From Amaricoccus solimangrovi (GTDB lineage: Bacteria > Pseudomonadota > Alphaproteobacteria > Rhodobacterales > Rhodobacteraceae): a stretch of DNA of 64,000 bases. Shown piece by piece: positions 51,260 through 60,318 of this stretch. The stretch lies in contig NZ_VFRP01000001.1 in the NCBI RefSeq assembly GCF_006385685.1, positions 468,330-532,329 of the forward strand. The letters run 5' to 3'. Each line of letters opens with the position of its first letter. Positions within the stretch are counted from its first letter, which is position 1. The notes beneath the pieces are model-generated. The model was given only the letters and a program-made list of their open reading frames with translations, was not told the DNA's origin and did not search any database. A program made the translations under genes and the position numbers.

Positions 51260-54214
51260 TCAGCCCAGGGCTTCGTCGCAGCGGGCGCAGGTGGCGGCGT
51301 GGGCGTGCGTTCCCACGTCGGGCAGGATCCGCCAGCAGCGCGCGCATTTCCCGCCCGGCGCGAGGCGGGGAACCACCGCGACGCCCGGCGTGTCGTCGAG
51401 CGCGAAGGCGCCGTCCGGCGCGGCTCCGGTCTCGACGGCGAGGCCCGAGGTGATGCAGATCTCGTCGAAGGGCACCGAGGCGAGGAGCGCCGCCGTCTCG
51501 GGCTCGGCGACGTATACCGTCGGCGCGGCGTCCAGGCTCGCGCCGATGCGCTTCTCACGCCGCTCCACTTCAAGCGCGCCGGTGACGACGCGGCGCACCC
51601 GGCGGATCGTCTCCCAGCGGAGCGCGAGCTCGGGGTCGAACCATGCGCCCTCGGCGCGCGGGAAGTCCTCGAGATGCACCGAGCCGTTCTCCGAGGGGAA
51701 GCGGTCGAGCCAGACCTCCTCCATCGTGAAGGGCAGGATCGGCGCGAGCCAGGTGACGAGCCGGTGGAACAGCAGATCCATCACCGTGCGTGCCGCCCGC
51801 CTGCGCGGGTCGGTCGCCGCGTCGCAGTAAAGCGAATCCTTGCGGATGTCGAAATAGAGCGACGAGAGGTCCACGGTGCAGAACTGGAAGAGCTGCTGGA
51901 ACACGTGCTGGAAGTCGAACCGGGCGTAGCCGTCGCGCACGATCCCGTCGAGTTCCGCGAGCCGGTGCAGGATGAACCGTTCGAGCTCCGGCATCTCGGC
52001 GGCGGGCACGCGCTCGCTCTCGTCGAAATCCGCGAGCGAGCCGAGCAGGAAGCGGAGCGTGTTGCGCAGGCGCCGGTAGCTGTCCGCCGTGCCCTTCAGG
52101 ATCTCCGGGCCGATGCGCTGGTCCACCGAATAGTCGGCCTGCGCGACCCAGAGGCGCAGGATGTCGGCGCCGTATTGCTTGATCACCTCGGCGGGCACGA
52201 CCGTGTTGCCGAGCGACTTGGACATCTTCATGCCCTTCTCGTCCAGCGTGAAGCCGTGCGTCACCACGTTGCGATAGGGCGCGCGGCCCATCGTGCCGCA
52301 GCCCTGCAGCATCGAGGAATGGAACCAGCCGCGGTGCTGGTCGGTGCCCTCGAGATAGACGTCGGCGATCCCGTCCGGCACGCCATCGGCGCGATCACGC
52401 AGCACGAAGGCGTGAGTGGAGCCGGAGTCGAACCACACGTCGAGCACGTCGAAGATCTGCTCGTACGCCTCCGGGTCGTGCAGCCCGGCGAGGATCTCGC
52501 CCTTGAAGCCGGGGCGGTACCAGACATCGGCGCCCTCGGCCTCGAAGGCGCGCACGATGCGGGCGTTCACCTGTTCGTCGCGGAGCAGGAAATCGACATC
52601 CTCGGGCTTCGCGCCCTTCCTGACGAAGCAGGTCAGCGGCACGCCCCAGGCGCGCTGGCGCGACAGCACCCAGTCGGGGCGGGTCTGCATCATCGAGCGC
52701 AGCCGGTTCTGGCCGGAGACGGGGGTGAATTTCACCAGCTCGTCGATCGAGGCCAGCGCGCGTTCGCGGATGGTCGCGCCGTGGGCGTCGAGCCCGTCGT
52801 CGAGCGGGCGGTCGATGGCGGCGAACCACTGCGGCGTGTTGCGGAAGATGAGCGGCGCCTTGGAGCGCCAGCTATGCGGGTAGGAGTGTTTGACCTTGCC
52901 CTTGGCGAAGAGCGTGCCGGTCGCGGCGAGCGCCTTGATGACGCTGACGTTCGCCGGGCCTTCCTTGCCGTTCGGGAGGATGATCGCCTGACCGCCGAGC
53001 AGCGGCAGGTCGGCGCGGTAGGTGCCGTCCGGCTCGACGTTGTAGGTCATCGGCAGGCCGAACTTCAGGCCGAGCTGGTAGTCGTCGTCGCCGTGGCTGG
53101 GCGCGGTATGGACGAAGCCGGTGCCCGCGTCGTCGGTGACGTGCTCGCCGGGGAGCATGGGCACGTCGTAATCCCATTCGCCGCTCCCGCCCTCGATGCC
53201 CCGGAACGGGTGGGCGAGGGTGAGCGCGCGAAGCTCGTCGGGCGAGACGGAGCGTAGCTTGTCGTAGCCCGTGACCTTCGCGGCGCGGAACACCTCGTCG
53301 GCGAGCTTCTCGGCGAGGATCACCGTCTCGCCGGGCTTCGCCGCGCTGTTCTCCGCCGTCTCGGTGACGCAATAGAGCGCGTAGGCGATGGTCTCGGAGA
53401 AGGCGACGGCGCGGTTCTGCGGGATGGTCCAGGGCGTCGTGGTCCAGATCACCACCCGCGCCGAGAGCAGGTCGGCGCCGAGGCAAGCGCCATTGTTCTC
53501 GAAGTCGCTGGCGGAGACCACCGCGAAGGGCACCCAGATCGTGTGGCTGGTATGGTCGTGGTACTCGACCTCGGCCTCCGCGAGCGCGGTCTTCTCGACC
53601 GGCGACCACATCACGGGCTTGGAGCCGCGGTAGAGCGCGCCGTTCATGAGGAACTTCATGAACTCGTCCGCGATCACGGCCTCGGCGTGGAAGGCCATGG
53701 TGAGATAGGGGTTTTCCCAGGCGCCGATCACGCCGAGCCGCTTGAATTCCTCGCGCTGGATGCCGACCCATTCCTCGGCGAACCGGCGGCATTCCTGCCG
53801 GAAGGCGATCGTGTCGACCGCGTCCTTGTCGAGCCCCTTCGCGCGGTACTGCTCCTCGATCTTCCATTCGATCGGCAGGCCGTGGCAGTCCCAGCCGGGG
53901 ACGTAGCGCGCGTCATGGCCCATCATCTGGTGCGAGCGCACCACCATGTCCTTGATCGTCTTGTTGAGCGCGTGGCCGATGTGCAGATGCCCGTTCGCGT
54001 AGGGCGGGCCGTCGTGCAGGATGAAGGGGGCGCGCCCGGTCTTCTCGCGCAGCCGGTCGTAGACTCCGATCCGCTCCCAGCGCTCCAGCCAGCCCGGTTC
54101 GCGCTGGGGCAGGCCCGCGCGCATCGGAAAGCCGGTGCGCGGCAGGAAGAGCGTGTCCTTGTACTCGGGTTCGGTCTTGTCGGTGGTGGTCAGGTCGGGC
54201 GTATCGGCGCACAT
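51260..54214 (-). CDS. ileS: Isoleucyl-tRNA synthetase
   Basis: Charges tRNA-Ile and edits valine. 984 residues. HIGH motif in PYANGHLHIGHALNKT (about 64-79), the CP1 editing domain with GTGFVHTAPSHGDDDY, KMSKS in DEKGMKMSKSLGNTV, and a C-terminal zinc finger CARCW...CARC. The start at 54214 is chosen because upstream residues do not fit the family. The ~160 bases upstream to the next gene (54215-54375) hold the promoter region; nothing definite is visible there. Confidence 0.97.
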   Translation of the reverse strand: MCADTPDLTTTDKTEPEYKDTLFLPRTGFPMRAGLPQREPGWLERWERIGVYDRLREKTGRAPFILHDGPPYANGHLHIGHALNKTIKDMVVRSHQMMGHDARYVPGWDCHGLPIEWKIEEQYRAKGLDKDAVDTIAFRQECRRFAEEWVGIQREEFKRLGVIGAWENPYLTMAFHAEAVIADEFMKFLMNGALYRGSKPVMWSPVEKTALAEAEVEYHDHTSHTIWVPFAVVSASDFENNGACLGADLLSARVVIWTTTPWTIPQNRAVAFSETIAYALYCVTETAENSAAKPGETVILAEKLADEVFRAAKVTGYDKLRSVSPDELRALTLAHPFRGIEGGSGEWDYDVPMLPGEHVTDDAGTGFVHTAPSHGDDDYQLGLKFGLPMTYNVEPDGTYRADLPLLGGQAIILPNGKEGPANVSVIKALAATGTLFAKGKVKHSYPHSWRSKAPLIFRNTPQWFAAIDRPLDDGLDAHGATIRERALASIDELVKFTPVSGQNRLRSMMQTRPDWVLSRQRAWGVPLTCFVRKGAKPEDVDFLLRDEQVNARIVRAFEAEGADVWYRPGFKGEILAGLHDPEAYEQIFDVLDVWFDSGSTHAFVLRDRADGVPDGIADVYLEGTDQHRGWFHSSMLQGCGTMGRAPYRNVVTHGFTLDEKGMKMSKSLGNTVVPAEVIKQYGADILRLWVAQADYSVDQRIGPEILKGTADSYRRLRNTLRFLLGSLADFDESERVPAAEMPELERFILHRLAELDGIVRDGYARFDFQHVFQQLFQFCTVDLSSLYFDIRKDSLYCDAATDPRRRAARTVMDLLFHRLVTWLAPILPFTMEEVWLDRFPSENGSVHLEDFPRAEGAWFDPELALRWETIRRVRRVVTGALEVERREKRIGASLDAAPTVYVAEPETAALLASVPFDEICITSGLAVETGAAPDGAFALDDTPGVAVVPRLAPGGKCARCWRILPDVGTHAHAATCARCDEALG

Positions 54215-54375
54215 GAGGCGGTTCCGTATTCGGGCAAGGGGAGGCAGGCAAGGGTGCGATACCGCACGAATCCGGCGGCCCTGAGCGGAACTCAGAGCGC
54301 CGGGCTGGTAATTCGGATGCGCCGCGCGGAATGCCTGAACATGGGGATTGGCTATAGAGAAGCGCTCCGCGCGCT

Positions 54376-55410
54376 TCAATCCGCTTTTTCCCGTTCCCCG
54401 GTCTGGAAGAGCCCGGTCAGCGAGCGGCCGATCACGTTCGAGACCCGGGGCCGGGGCAGGGTCGAGAACGGGAGCGGCCGGCAGACCTCCATCGCGGCGA
54501 TCCCGACCCGCGCGGTCAGCGCGCCGTTCACCACGCCCTCGCCGAAGCGGCGCGAGAGCCGCGCGAGCACGGTGCCGCCGAGCGCGGTATGGACGAGATC
54601 GTCGCCCGCCGCGACCGCGCCGGTCGCGACGAGATGCGTGGCGACGGTGCCGAGCAGGCGCCAGGAGCCGAAGAAGCCGGAATGCGCGCCGTAGATCTCG
54701 GCGATCCGGCGGATCATCCGGATATTGGCCGAGAGCGCGGCGAGGACGTCCATCATCGCGAGCGGGATCATCGCGGTGGCCGCGGCGACCATGCGGCTCG
54801 CCGCCTCGATCTCGGTGCGCGCCTCGGCGTCGAGCGGCGCGAAGAGCGACCGCTCGGTCAGCGCCAGCACCGCGTCGGCATCGAGCACGTCCTCGCGCCT
54901 GCGCTCCAGTTCGTCGCGCGTCCAGGCCATCTCGGGCCGCCCGGCGTAGAAGCGTTGCAGCCGGCGCGAGAGGTCCACCGCCGCCGTCCGGTCCGCGACG
55001 CGCAGCGCCGCCTCCGCGTCGGCGCGGAAGGCGTCGATCCGACCGAGCTTGCGGAAGGCCCGGATCTCGCGGAGGATCTGGACGAGCACGACCAGGCCAA
55101 GCGCGATCAGCAGGCCGAGCACGATCCGCCCGAGCGTCTCATTCCGCGCGAGCAGGTTCGTCACATAGTCATAGGCCGCGATCGAGACGACGAGGCTGAC
55201 GAGGCTCGTCAAGAGCCCCCAGAACCATTTGCCCCAGGAGGAGCGGCGCGCGCGGGTCGCCATCCGCGCCATGCGCAGCATCGCCTCGCCCGAGGGCGCG
55301 TCATCCTCGGGCGGGGGCGGCGCGTCGGCGGGGCTGACGACGACGGGCGGCGGCAGCGCCTCGGTGTCGAGCACGAAGGGCGCGTCGCCGCGCTTATCGG
55401 AAGGGCTCAT
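54376..55410 (-). CDS. ycjF: YcjF/TIGR01620 family inner-membrane protein (DUF697)
   Basis: 344 residues. Acidic, Pro-rich N-terminus (about 1-45), two membrane helices (about 60-82, WFWGLLTSLVSLVVSIAAYDYV, and 93-113, IVLGLLIALGLVVLVQILRE), a helical cytoplasmic domain, and a C-terminal DUF697 domain (MVAAATAMIPLAMMDVLAA, then HLVATGAVAAGDDLVHT). Paired with the YcjX GTPase-like protein in many proteobacteria, including stress operons. ATG overlaps the ycjX stop (ATGA). Confidence 0.88.
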   Translation of the reverse strand: MSPSDKRGDAPFVLDTEALPPPVVVSPADAPPPPEDDAPSGEAMLRMARMATRARRSSWGKWFWGLLTSLVSLVVSIAAYDYVTNLLARNETLGRIVLGLLIALGLVVLVQILREIRAFRKLGRIDAFRADAEAALRVADRTAAVDLSRRLQRFYAGRPEMAWTRDELERRREDVLDADAVLALTERSLFAPLDAEARTEIEAASRMVAAATAMIPLAMMDVLAALSANIRMIRRIAEIYGAHSGFFGSWRLLGTVATHLVATGAVAAGDDLVHTALGGTVLARLSRRFGEGVVNGALTARVGIAAMEVCRPLPFSTLPRPRVSNVIGRSLTGLFQTGEREKAD

Positions 55411-56828
55411 GCGAGATAGTCTCCGATCAGGAAATCCGCCGCGCGGTCGAGCCGGATATGGGGCGGCGCGCCATCGGGGCCGAGCATCAGCACCGGCGGC
55501 GCGAAGCGGGTGACGCTGTAGGCCGCGTCGAGCCAGGTCTCCGCCCCGCTCCGCGCGGGCGCGAGCAGCGCGCCCGGCTCGGCGGGCAGGCGGCCGGGGA
55601 AGAGCGCGGCCTCGGCGCCGGTATCGGCGCGCCGGCCCCGGACCACGCCGATCTCGCGGCCGTCGCGGCTCACCATCTGCTCGACGGTCGCGCGCACGCT
55701 CGCGATCGCCATCGCGCCGGTCTCCGCGCCCCGGAAGCGCGCGCGCGAGCGCGCCTCGGCCACCAGCGCCTCGGTGATCGCGGCCAGCGCCGCGTGCTGG
55801 TCGTGGTGCAGGTAGTCGGCCTTCGTCGCCGCGAAGAGGATCCGGTCGATCCGCCGGCCGAGCAGCGGCGCGAGCCAGGAACTCTGCCCGGGCCGGAAGC
55901 AGGAGAGGATCTCCGCCATCGCCGCGCGCAGGTCCTCGAGCGCGCGCGGCCCGTCGTGGATCGCGCCGAGCGCGTCGATGAGCACGATCTGCCGGTCGAG
56001 CTTCGCGAAATGATTGCGGAAGAACGGCCCGACGACGAGGCGCTTGTAGGCCTCGAACCGCGTCTCGAAGGTCCGCCAGAGCGAGCCGGAGCGCGCGCGT
56101 TCGGGTTTCGGCAGCGGCGAGAAGGTGAGCGCGGGCGAGCCTTCGAGGTCGCCCGGCATCAGGAACCGCCCCGGCGCGACGCTGGAGAGCCCCGAGGCGC
56201 GGGAGGCTGCGAGATAGTCGGTGAAGCGCGCCGCCAGATCGCGGGCGCGGATCTCGTCGAGCGGCGCGGCCGCGTCGGTCTCGTCGAGAAGCGCGAGCCA
56301 GGGGCCCGCGTGCTCGGCGCGACCCGGCCGGCGCGCGATCCCGAGCGCGGTGGCGGACCAGCTCGCGTAGTCCTGCTCCATCAGCGGCAGGTCGAGCAGC
56401 CATTCGCCGGGATAGTCGACGATGTCGAGATGCACGGTCCGGGTGCCGGTCAGCCCGGTCAGGAAGCCCGCCGGCTTGACCTTCAGCGACAGGCGCAGCG
56501 TCGAGATCGAGCGGGTGCTCTCCGGCCAGTGGGGCTCGGGCCCCATCAGCGCGGCGAGGTGATCCTCGTAGGCGAAGCGGGCGATGGAATGGTCGGGCTG
56601 GGGCTGGAGATAGGCCGCGACGATCCGCCCCTCGGCCTCGGCGCGCAGCTGCGGCATCCGGCTTCGGCTGAGCAGGTTCGCGACGAGCGAGGTGATGAAG
56701 ACGGTCTTGCCCGCGCGGCTGAGGCCGGTGACACCGAGGCGCACGACCGGGTCGAAGAAGAGCGCGCTGGTCTCGGAAATCGCGTCCTCGATGGCGCGGG
56801 TCACGCCGCTGGTCAGTCGGGAGAGCAC
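55407..56828 (-). CDS. ycjX: YcjX family P-loop NTPase (DUF463)
   Basis: 473 residues. P-loop VTGLSRAGKTVFITSLVANL (about 30-49; GLSRAGKT), DYPGEWLLDLPL (G3-like DxPG), and ATKADYL (G4-like). DUF463 proteins are stress-associated GTPase-like partners of YcjF. The longer open frame upstream is discarded: homology starts at VLSRLTSGVTRAIEDAI, where GTG at 56828 is preceded by GAAGGAC at proper distance. Divergent from truA, 102 bases apart. Confidence 0.9.
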   Translation of the reverse strand: MLSRLTSGVTRAIEDAISETSALFFDPVVRLGVTGLSRAGKTVFITSLVANLLSRSRMPQLRAEAEGRIVAAYLQPQPDHSIARFAYEDHLAALMGPEPHWPESTRSISTLRLSLKVKPAGFLTGLTGTRTVHLDIVDYPGEWLLDLPLMEQDYASWSATALGIARRPGRAEHAGPWLALLDETDAAAPLDEIRARDLAARFTDYLAASRASGLSSVAPGRFLMPGDLEGSPALTFSPLPKPERARSGSLWRTFETRFEAYKRLVVGPFFRNHFAKLDRQIVLIDALGAIHDGPRALEDLRAAMAEILSCFRPGQSSWLAPLLGRRIDRILFAATKADYLHHDQHAALAAITEALVAEARSRARFRGAETGAMAIASVRATVEQMVSRDGREIGVVRGRRADTGAEAALFPGRLPAEPGALLAPARSGAETWLDAAYSVTRFAPPVLMLGPDGAPPHIRLDRAADFLIGDYLA

Positions 56829-56930
56829 CGTCGCGTCCTTCGGGCCTTGGGTCTGGCTCCAACAGGTAGTGGTTCGGGCCGGGCGCGGCAATGGCTTGGC
56901 AAGCGGCGGCGGGCGGGGTAGGGGGCGGCC

Positions 56931-57704
56931 ATGCCCCGCTACGCGCTCAGGATCGAATATGACGGCCGCCCCTTCGCGGGCTGGCAGCGGCAGGCCGAGC
57001 ATCCGAGCGTGCAGGGCGCGCTCGAGGCCGCGGTCGCCCGGATCTCGCCCGGCGCCGGCGCCGTCTTCGGAGCGGGGCGTACCGACGCGGGCGTGCACGC
57101 GGCGGGCCAGGTGGCGCATCTCGACCTGCCGAGGGCTTGGGATCCGTTCCGCCTCTCCGAGGCGCTGAACTGGCACCTGAAGCCCGACCCCGTCGCGGTG
57201 ACGGGGGCGGTGGAGGTGCCGGAGGCGTTCCACGCCCGGTTCGACGCCGTCGAGCGCCGCTACCGCTTCCGCCTCGTCGCGCGCCGCGCGCCGCTGACCG
57301 AGGATCGCGGCTTCGCCTGGCGCGTGAACCATCCGCTCGATCTCGAGGCGATGCGGGCGGCCGCGGCCCATCTCGTCGGGCGCCACGATTTCACGACCTT
57401 CCGTTCCTCGATCTGCCAGGCGCCGAGCCCGGTGCGCACGCTCGACGCGGTCGGGATCGAGGAACTCGACTATCCGGCCGGGCGCGAGATCCGCTTCCAT
57501 CTGCGCGCGCGCTCCTTCCTGCACAACCAGGTGCGCTCGATCGTCGGCACGCTGGAGCGGGTCGGGACCGGCGCCTGGCCGCCCGGGCGCGTGGCCGAGG
57601 CGCTGGCCGCCCGCGACCGGAGCGCCTGCGGCCCGGTCTGCCCGCCGGACGGCCTGTCGCTGATCGAGGTGCGCTACCCCGCGCCGCTCTTCGAGCGGCC
57701 CTAG
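56931..57704 (+). CDS. truA: tRNA pseudouridine(38-40) synthase
   Basis: Converts uridines 38-40 of the tRNA anticodon arm to pseudouridine. 257 residues, normal length. Catalytic aspartate in [15 protein letters not shown], the N-terminal [12 protein letters not shown], and the C-terminal [26 protein letters not shown] precedes the ATG. Its TAG stop shares bases with the antiporter's stop on the other strand (CTAG). Confidence 0.96.
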   Translation: MPRYALRIEYDGRPFAGWQRQAEHPSVQGALEAAVARISPGAGAVFGAGRTDAGVHAAGQVAHLDLPRAWDPFRLSEALNWHLKPDPVAVTGAVEVPEAFHARFDAVERRYRFRLVARRAPLTEDRGFAWRVNHPLDLEAMRAAAAHLVGRHDFTTFRSSICQAPSPVRTLDAVGIEELDYPAGREIRFHLRARSFLHNQVRSIVGTLERVGTGAWPPGRVAEALAARDRSACGPVCPPDGLSLIEVRYPAPLFERP

Positions 57705-59521
57705 GCCGGATCGGTCTCCGGCCCCTTGCTCGGCAGATTGCCGTAGAGGAAGCGCCGCCCGGCATGGAGCCCGCCGACGAGTTCGGTCTCGAAGCGCTCG
57801 GCGTCGCGGCGCGCGATGTCCTCCATGGTCCCGGCCACGGCCTCGGCGTCGAAGCCGAGCCGGCGCAGCGCCTCCTCGCCGGTGAGCCAGGCGGAATGCA
57901 GCGTCTCGCGGATCTGCCATCCCGCGCCCGCGTGCACGAGTTCGAGCGCGTGCTCCCGGTCGAAGGCGCGCGCGAGAAGCGGAGTCAGCGGGAATTCGTC
58001 GCGCATGATCTCGGCCACCCTGGTCGCCGCCTCGGCGTCGTCGGCGGCGTAGATGACGAGCTCGGCCTCCGCCGCCCCCGCCGCGCGCAGGATGTCGAGC
58101 CGGCAGCCGTCGCCGTAATGGACCTTGAAGCCGAAATCGCCCGCGTCGCGGATGCGCCGCGTGTCGATCTCGATGATCGAGAGCTCGACGCCCCGGGCGA
58201 GCAGCGGCTGGCTGACCACCTGGCCGAAGCGGCCGAAACCGATCAGCAGAACCGCGCCCCGGAGCCCGTCCGCGACCTCGACATCCTCCTCGGAACCGGG
58301 CTCGGCCGCCGGCGCGAACCGGTCGCGCAGCATCACGAGAAGCGGCGTCAGCGCCATCGAGATGATGATGATCGCGGTCAGGAGCGCGTTCTCGGTCGGG
58401 CCGAGGATGCCGGCCGCCGTCGCGGTCGCATAGAGCACGAAGGCGAACTCGCCCCCCTGCGCCATCAGCACCGCCCGCTCCAGCGCCTCGCTCCGGGAGG
58501 CGCGGAAGAGCCGCGCGACGCCGTAGATGCCGGTGATCTTCAGCGCCGTGAAGCCGATGACCGAGACCGCGACCAGCCCCGCGTTCGCCGCGATCACCCG
58601 AAGGTCGAGCGCCATGCCGACGCCGAGGAAGAAGAGGCCGAGCAGGAGCCCCCGGAACGGCTCCACATCCGCCTCCAGCTGGTGGCGAAACGAGGATTCC
58701 GAGAGCAGCACGCCGGCGAGGAAGGCGCCCATCGCCATCGAGAGGCCGGCGAGCTGCATCGCATAGGCGGCGCCGAGCACGACGAGCAGGGCCGCGGCCG
58801 TCATCACCTCGCGCGCCCCCGCGCGGGCGAGCAGCCGGAAGAGCGGGTCGAGCAGGTAGCGCCCGGCGAGGATCAGCCCGCCGATCGCGGCGAGGCCGAC
58901 CGCGACCGCCCCGAGCCGCGCGCCGAGCGTCGTCTCCTCGCCCCCCGGCGCGAGGAAGGCGACGAGCGCGAGCAGCGGCACGATCGCGAGATCCTCGAGC
59001 AGCAGGATCGAGATGATCCGCCGCCCGCCCGGCTGGTTGATCTCGCGCCGCTCCTCGAGCATCTGCATCACGATCGCCGTCGAGGTGAGCACGAAGCCGG
59101 TGCCCGAGATCAGCGATGCCGCGATCGGATAGCCGAGGCCGAGGCCGACGGTCCAGAGCAGCAGCATGCAGACCCCGACCTGGGTCAGCCCGAGGCCGAA
59201 GATCTCGCCGCGCATCGCCCAGAGCCGCGAGGGCTGCATCTCGAGGCCGATGACGAAGAGGAACATGACGACGCCGAGTTCCGCGACGGGAAGGATCGAC
59301 TGGGCATCCTGGAAGACGCCGAGCCCCCAGGGCCCGATCGCCAGCCCGGCCGCGAGATAGCCGAGCACCGAGCCGAGCCCGGCGCGGCGGAAGAGCGGGA
59401 CGGCGATCACGCCGGCCGCGAGCAGCACGATGATCGGCGGCAGCGCGACCCCGTGCGCGGCGACGCCGTGCGCGGCGGCCTCGCCCGCGGCCCCGACGGC
59501 CCGCGCCGCTTCGTGTTCCAT
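57701..59521 (-). CDS. Kef-type K+/H+ antiporter with RCK (TrkA-N) domain
   Basis: 606 residues. N-terminal cation/proton antiporter domain with about 12 membrane helices ([36 protein letters not shown]), then a cytoplasmic Rossmann TrkA-N domain ([35 protein letters not shown]) that senses NAD(H) or glutathione adducts in relatives. Likely electrophile-gated K+ efflux. The start at 59521 is chosen because earlier codons are Arg/Ala/Gly-rich with no hydrophobic or family character. Stop overlaps the truA stop. Confidence 0.92.
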   Translation of the reverse strand: MEHEAARAVGAAGEAAAHGVAAHGVALPPIIVLLAAGVIAVPLFRRAGLGSVLGYLAAGLAIGPWGLGVFQDAQSILPVAELGVVMFLFVIGLEMQPSRLWAMRGEIFGLGLTQVGVCMLLLWTVGLGLGYPIAASLISGTGFVLTSTAIVMQMLEERREINQPGGRRIISILLLEDLAIVPLLALVAFLAPGGEETTLGARLGAVAVGLAAIGGLILAGRYLLDPLFRLLARAGAREVMTAAALLVVLGAAYAMQLAGLSMAMGAFLAGVLLSESSFRHQLEADVEPFRGLLLGLFFLGVGMALDLRVIAANAGLVAVSVIGFTALKITGIYGVARLFRASRSEALERAVLMAQGGEFAFVLYATATAAGILGPTENALLTAIIIISMALTPLLVMLRDRFAPAAEPGSEEDVEVADGLRGAVLLIGFGRFGQVVSQPLLARGVELSIIEIDTRRIRDAGDFGFKVHYGDGCRLDILRAAGAAEAELVIYAADDAEAATRVAEIMRDEFPLTPLLARAFDREHALELVHAGAGWQIRETLHSAWLTGEEALRRLGFDAEAVAGTMEDIARRDAERFETELVGGLHAGRRFLYGNLPSKGPETDPA

Positions 59522-59828
59522 CCCGCTGTCCCCGTCGTCGATGAAGCCCGGTGCCTCGCGCCCCGGCGCCGCCGACCTTGCCACCCCGCGCGGCGAAGAA
59601 GAAGCCTCGAAATCCCGCCGGGACGACAGCGCCGGCCGCCGGCCCATCCCGCCGGGACGCCGGCGGGGCAGGGCGGCGCACGCCCCGGCCGGATCGATCG
59701 CCTGACCGCGGCCCCCCGCCGCCCCGGTCCGCGCCGTCCGCCCGGCGGCCCGCCACCGATTTCGCCCTCTCCCCTTCAAGATAGCCCTTGCGGTCACCGC
59801 GCAACACGCTTAAGCGTCCACCCCGCGT
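59522..59828. other. Intergenic region between the Kef-type gene and tRNA-Ser
   Basis: 307 bases, very GC-rich for most of its length, with no supportable gene on either strand; the open frames here are compositional. The right end (59780-59828) is less GC-rich and carries the candidate tRNA promoter. The left end should hold the promoter and leader of the antiporter gene, but no clear hexamers are visible. Confidence 0.5.
59788..59816 (+). promoter_or_regulatory. Candidate tRNA-Ser promoter
   Basis: TTGCGG (59788-59793), 17 bases, then TAAGCG (59811-59816), with the mature tRNA starting 12 bases later. The -35 is good and the -10 poor apart from its leading TA; the CTTAAG overlapping it is an alternative. 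Confidence 0.35.
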
Positions 59829-59918
59829 GGAGAGATGCCGGAGTGGTCGAACGGGGCGGTCTCGAAAACCGTTGTGGGGGTGACCCCACCCAGGGTTCGA
59901 ATCCCTGTCTCTCCGCCA
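59829..59918 (+). tRNA. tRNA-Ser (anticodon CGA)
   Basis: 90 bases including an encoded CCA. Acceptor stem GGAGAGA pairs with TCTCTCC (59908-59914) followed by discriminator G and CCA. The anticodon loop CTCGAAA has CGA at 59863-59865, stacked on a GCGGT/ACCGT stem with one G-U pair. A long variable arm (GTGGGGGTGACCCCAC) is diagnostic of serine tRNA, and the T loop GGTTCGAATCC is canonical. CGA reads UCG, a frequent codon in GC-rich genomes. Its 3' end is a classic integration target. Confidence 0.97.
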
Positions 59919-60318
59919 GATCCCCTTGATTTATCTTGGAAAATTGGCTGATTTTGGCAGATACCCGCCAAAATATCCGCCAAACCAAATGCGCTTGGAT
60001 GCGATGGGTAGCGCAGTCTGGCGAGGAATCCCTTTGGCCGACAAAGCTCGCCGACATGCGAGACAGAATCGACTTTACCGACAAAACCTGAGGCAGGCCC
60101 GCAACCCGTTGGTCAGGGAGGTAGCCGCGTGGCCCATCGCCGGCGTCATGCATGCGCGCCGTTCACCTAGTCCGGAAAGCGAGGTTGCGAATCCGGGGGC
60201 TCGCGACGTTCAAGAACAGCGGCGTCCGGTCGGTCGCGGCGCGCCCCACCGCGCCCGTTAGCCAAGTAGACACCAGCGCCATGAAATTGCAGGTTGTGCG
60301 CAAGCAACGGAGGCACCG
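59919..60318. other. Non-coding stretch between tRNA-Ser and hsdM (possible island junction)
   Basis: 400 bases with no convincing gene. Base composition drops at once after the tRNA (GATTTATCTTGGAAAATTGG). An inverted repeat and an overlapping direct repeat occur at 59952-59984. The remainder (60000-60240) resembles no gene I recognise; it may be the decayed end of an integrase or mobile element. GGAGG at 60309-60313 is the hsdM ribosome site. Confidence 0.5.
59952..59984. repeat. Inverted and direct repeats just after tRNA-Ser
   Basis: TTTTGGC (59952-59958) and GCCAAAA (59967-59973) form perfect 7-base arms around 8 bases. The octamer CCGCCAAA recurs at 59965-59972 and 59977-59984 with a 12-base period. 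Such repeats beside a tRNA 3' end resemble integrase/excisionase arm or core binding sites of an integrated element; this is inference. Confidence 0.5.

Noticed and set aside
56829..59807. Upstream extension of the ycjX reading frame opposite truA and the antiporter gene
   Set aside because: Arg/Gly/Ala-rich shadow translation; the GTG at 56828 has a ribosome site and coincides with the start of family homology.
59794..60153. Minus-strand open frame across the tRNA containing A-E-R-Q-G-F-E-P-W
   Set aside because: This peptide is the antisense reading of a serine tRNA, often mis-annotated as a protein; the tRNA fold explains the sequence completely.
59926..60261. Plus-strand 111-codon frame after tRNA-Ser
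   Set aside because: No ribosome site, no recognisable domain and composition that changes mid-frame; more likely island junction DNA.
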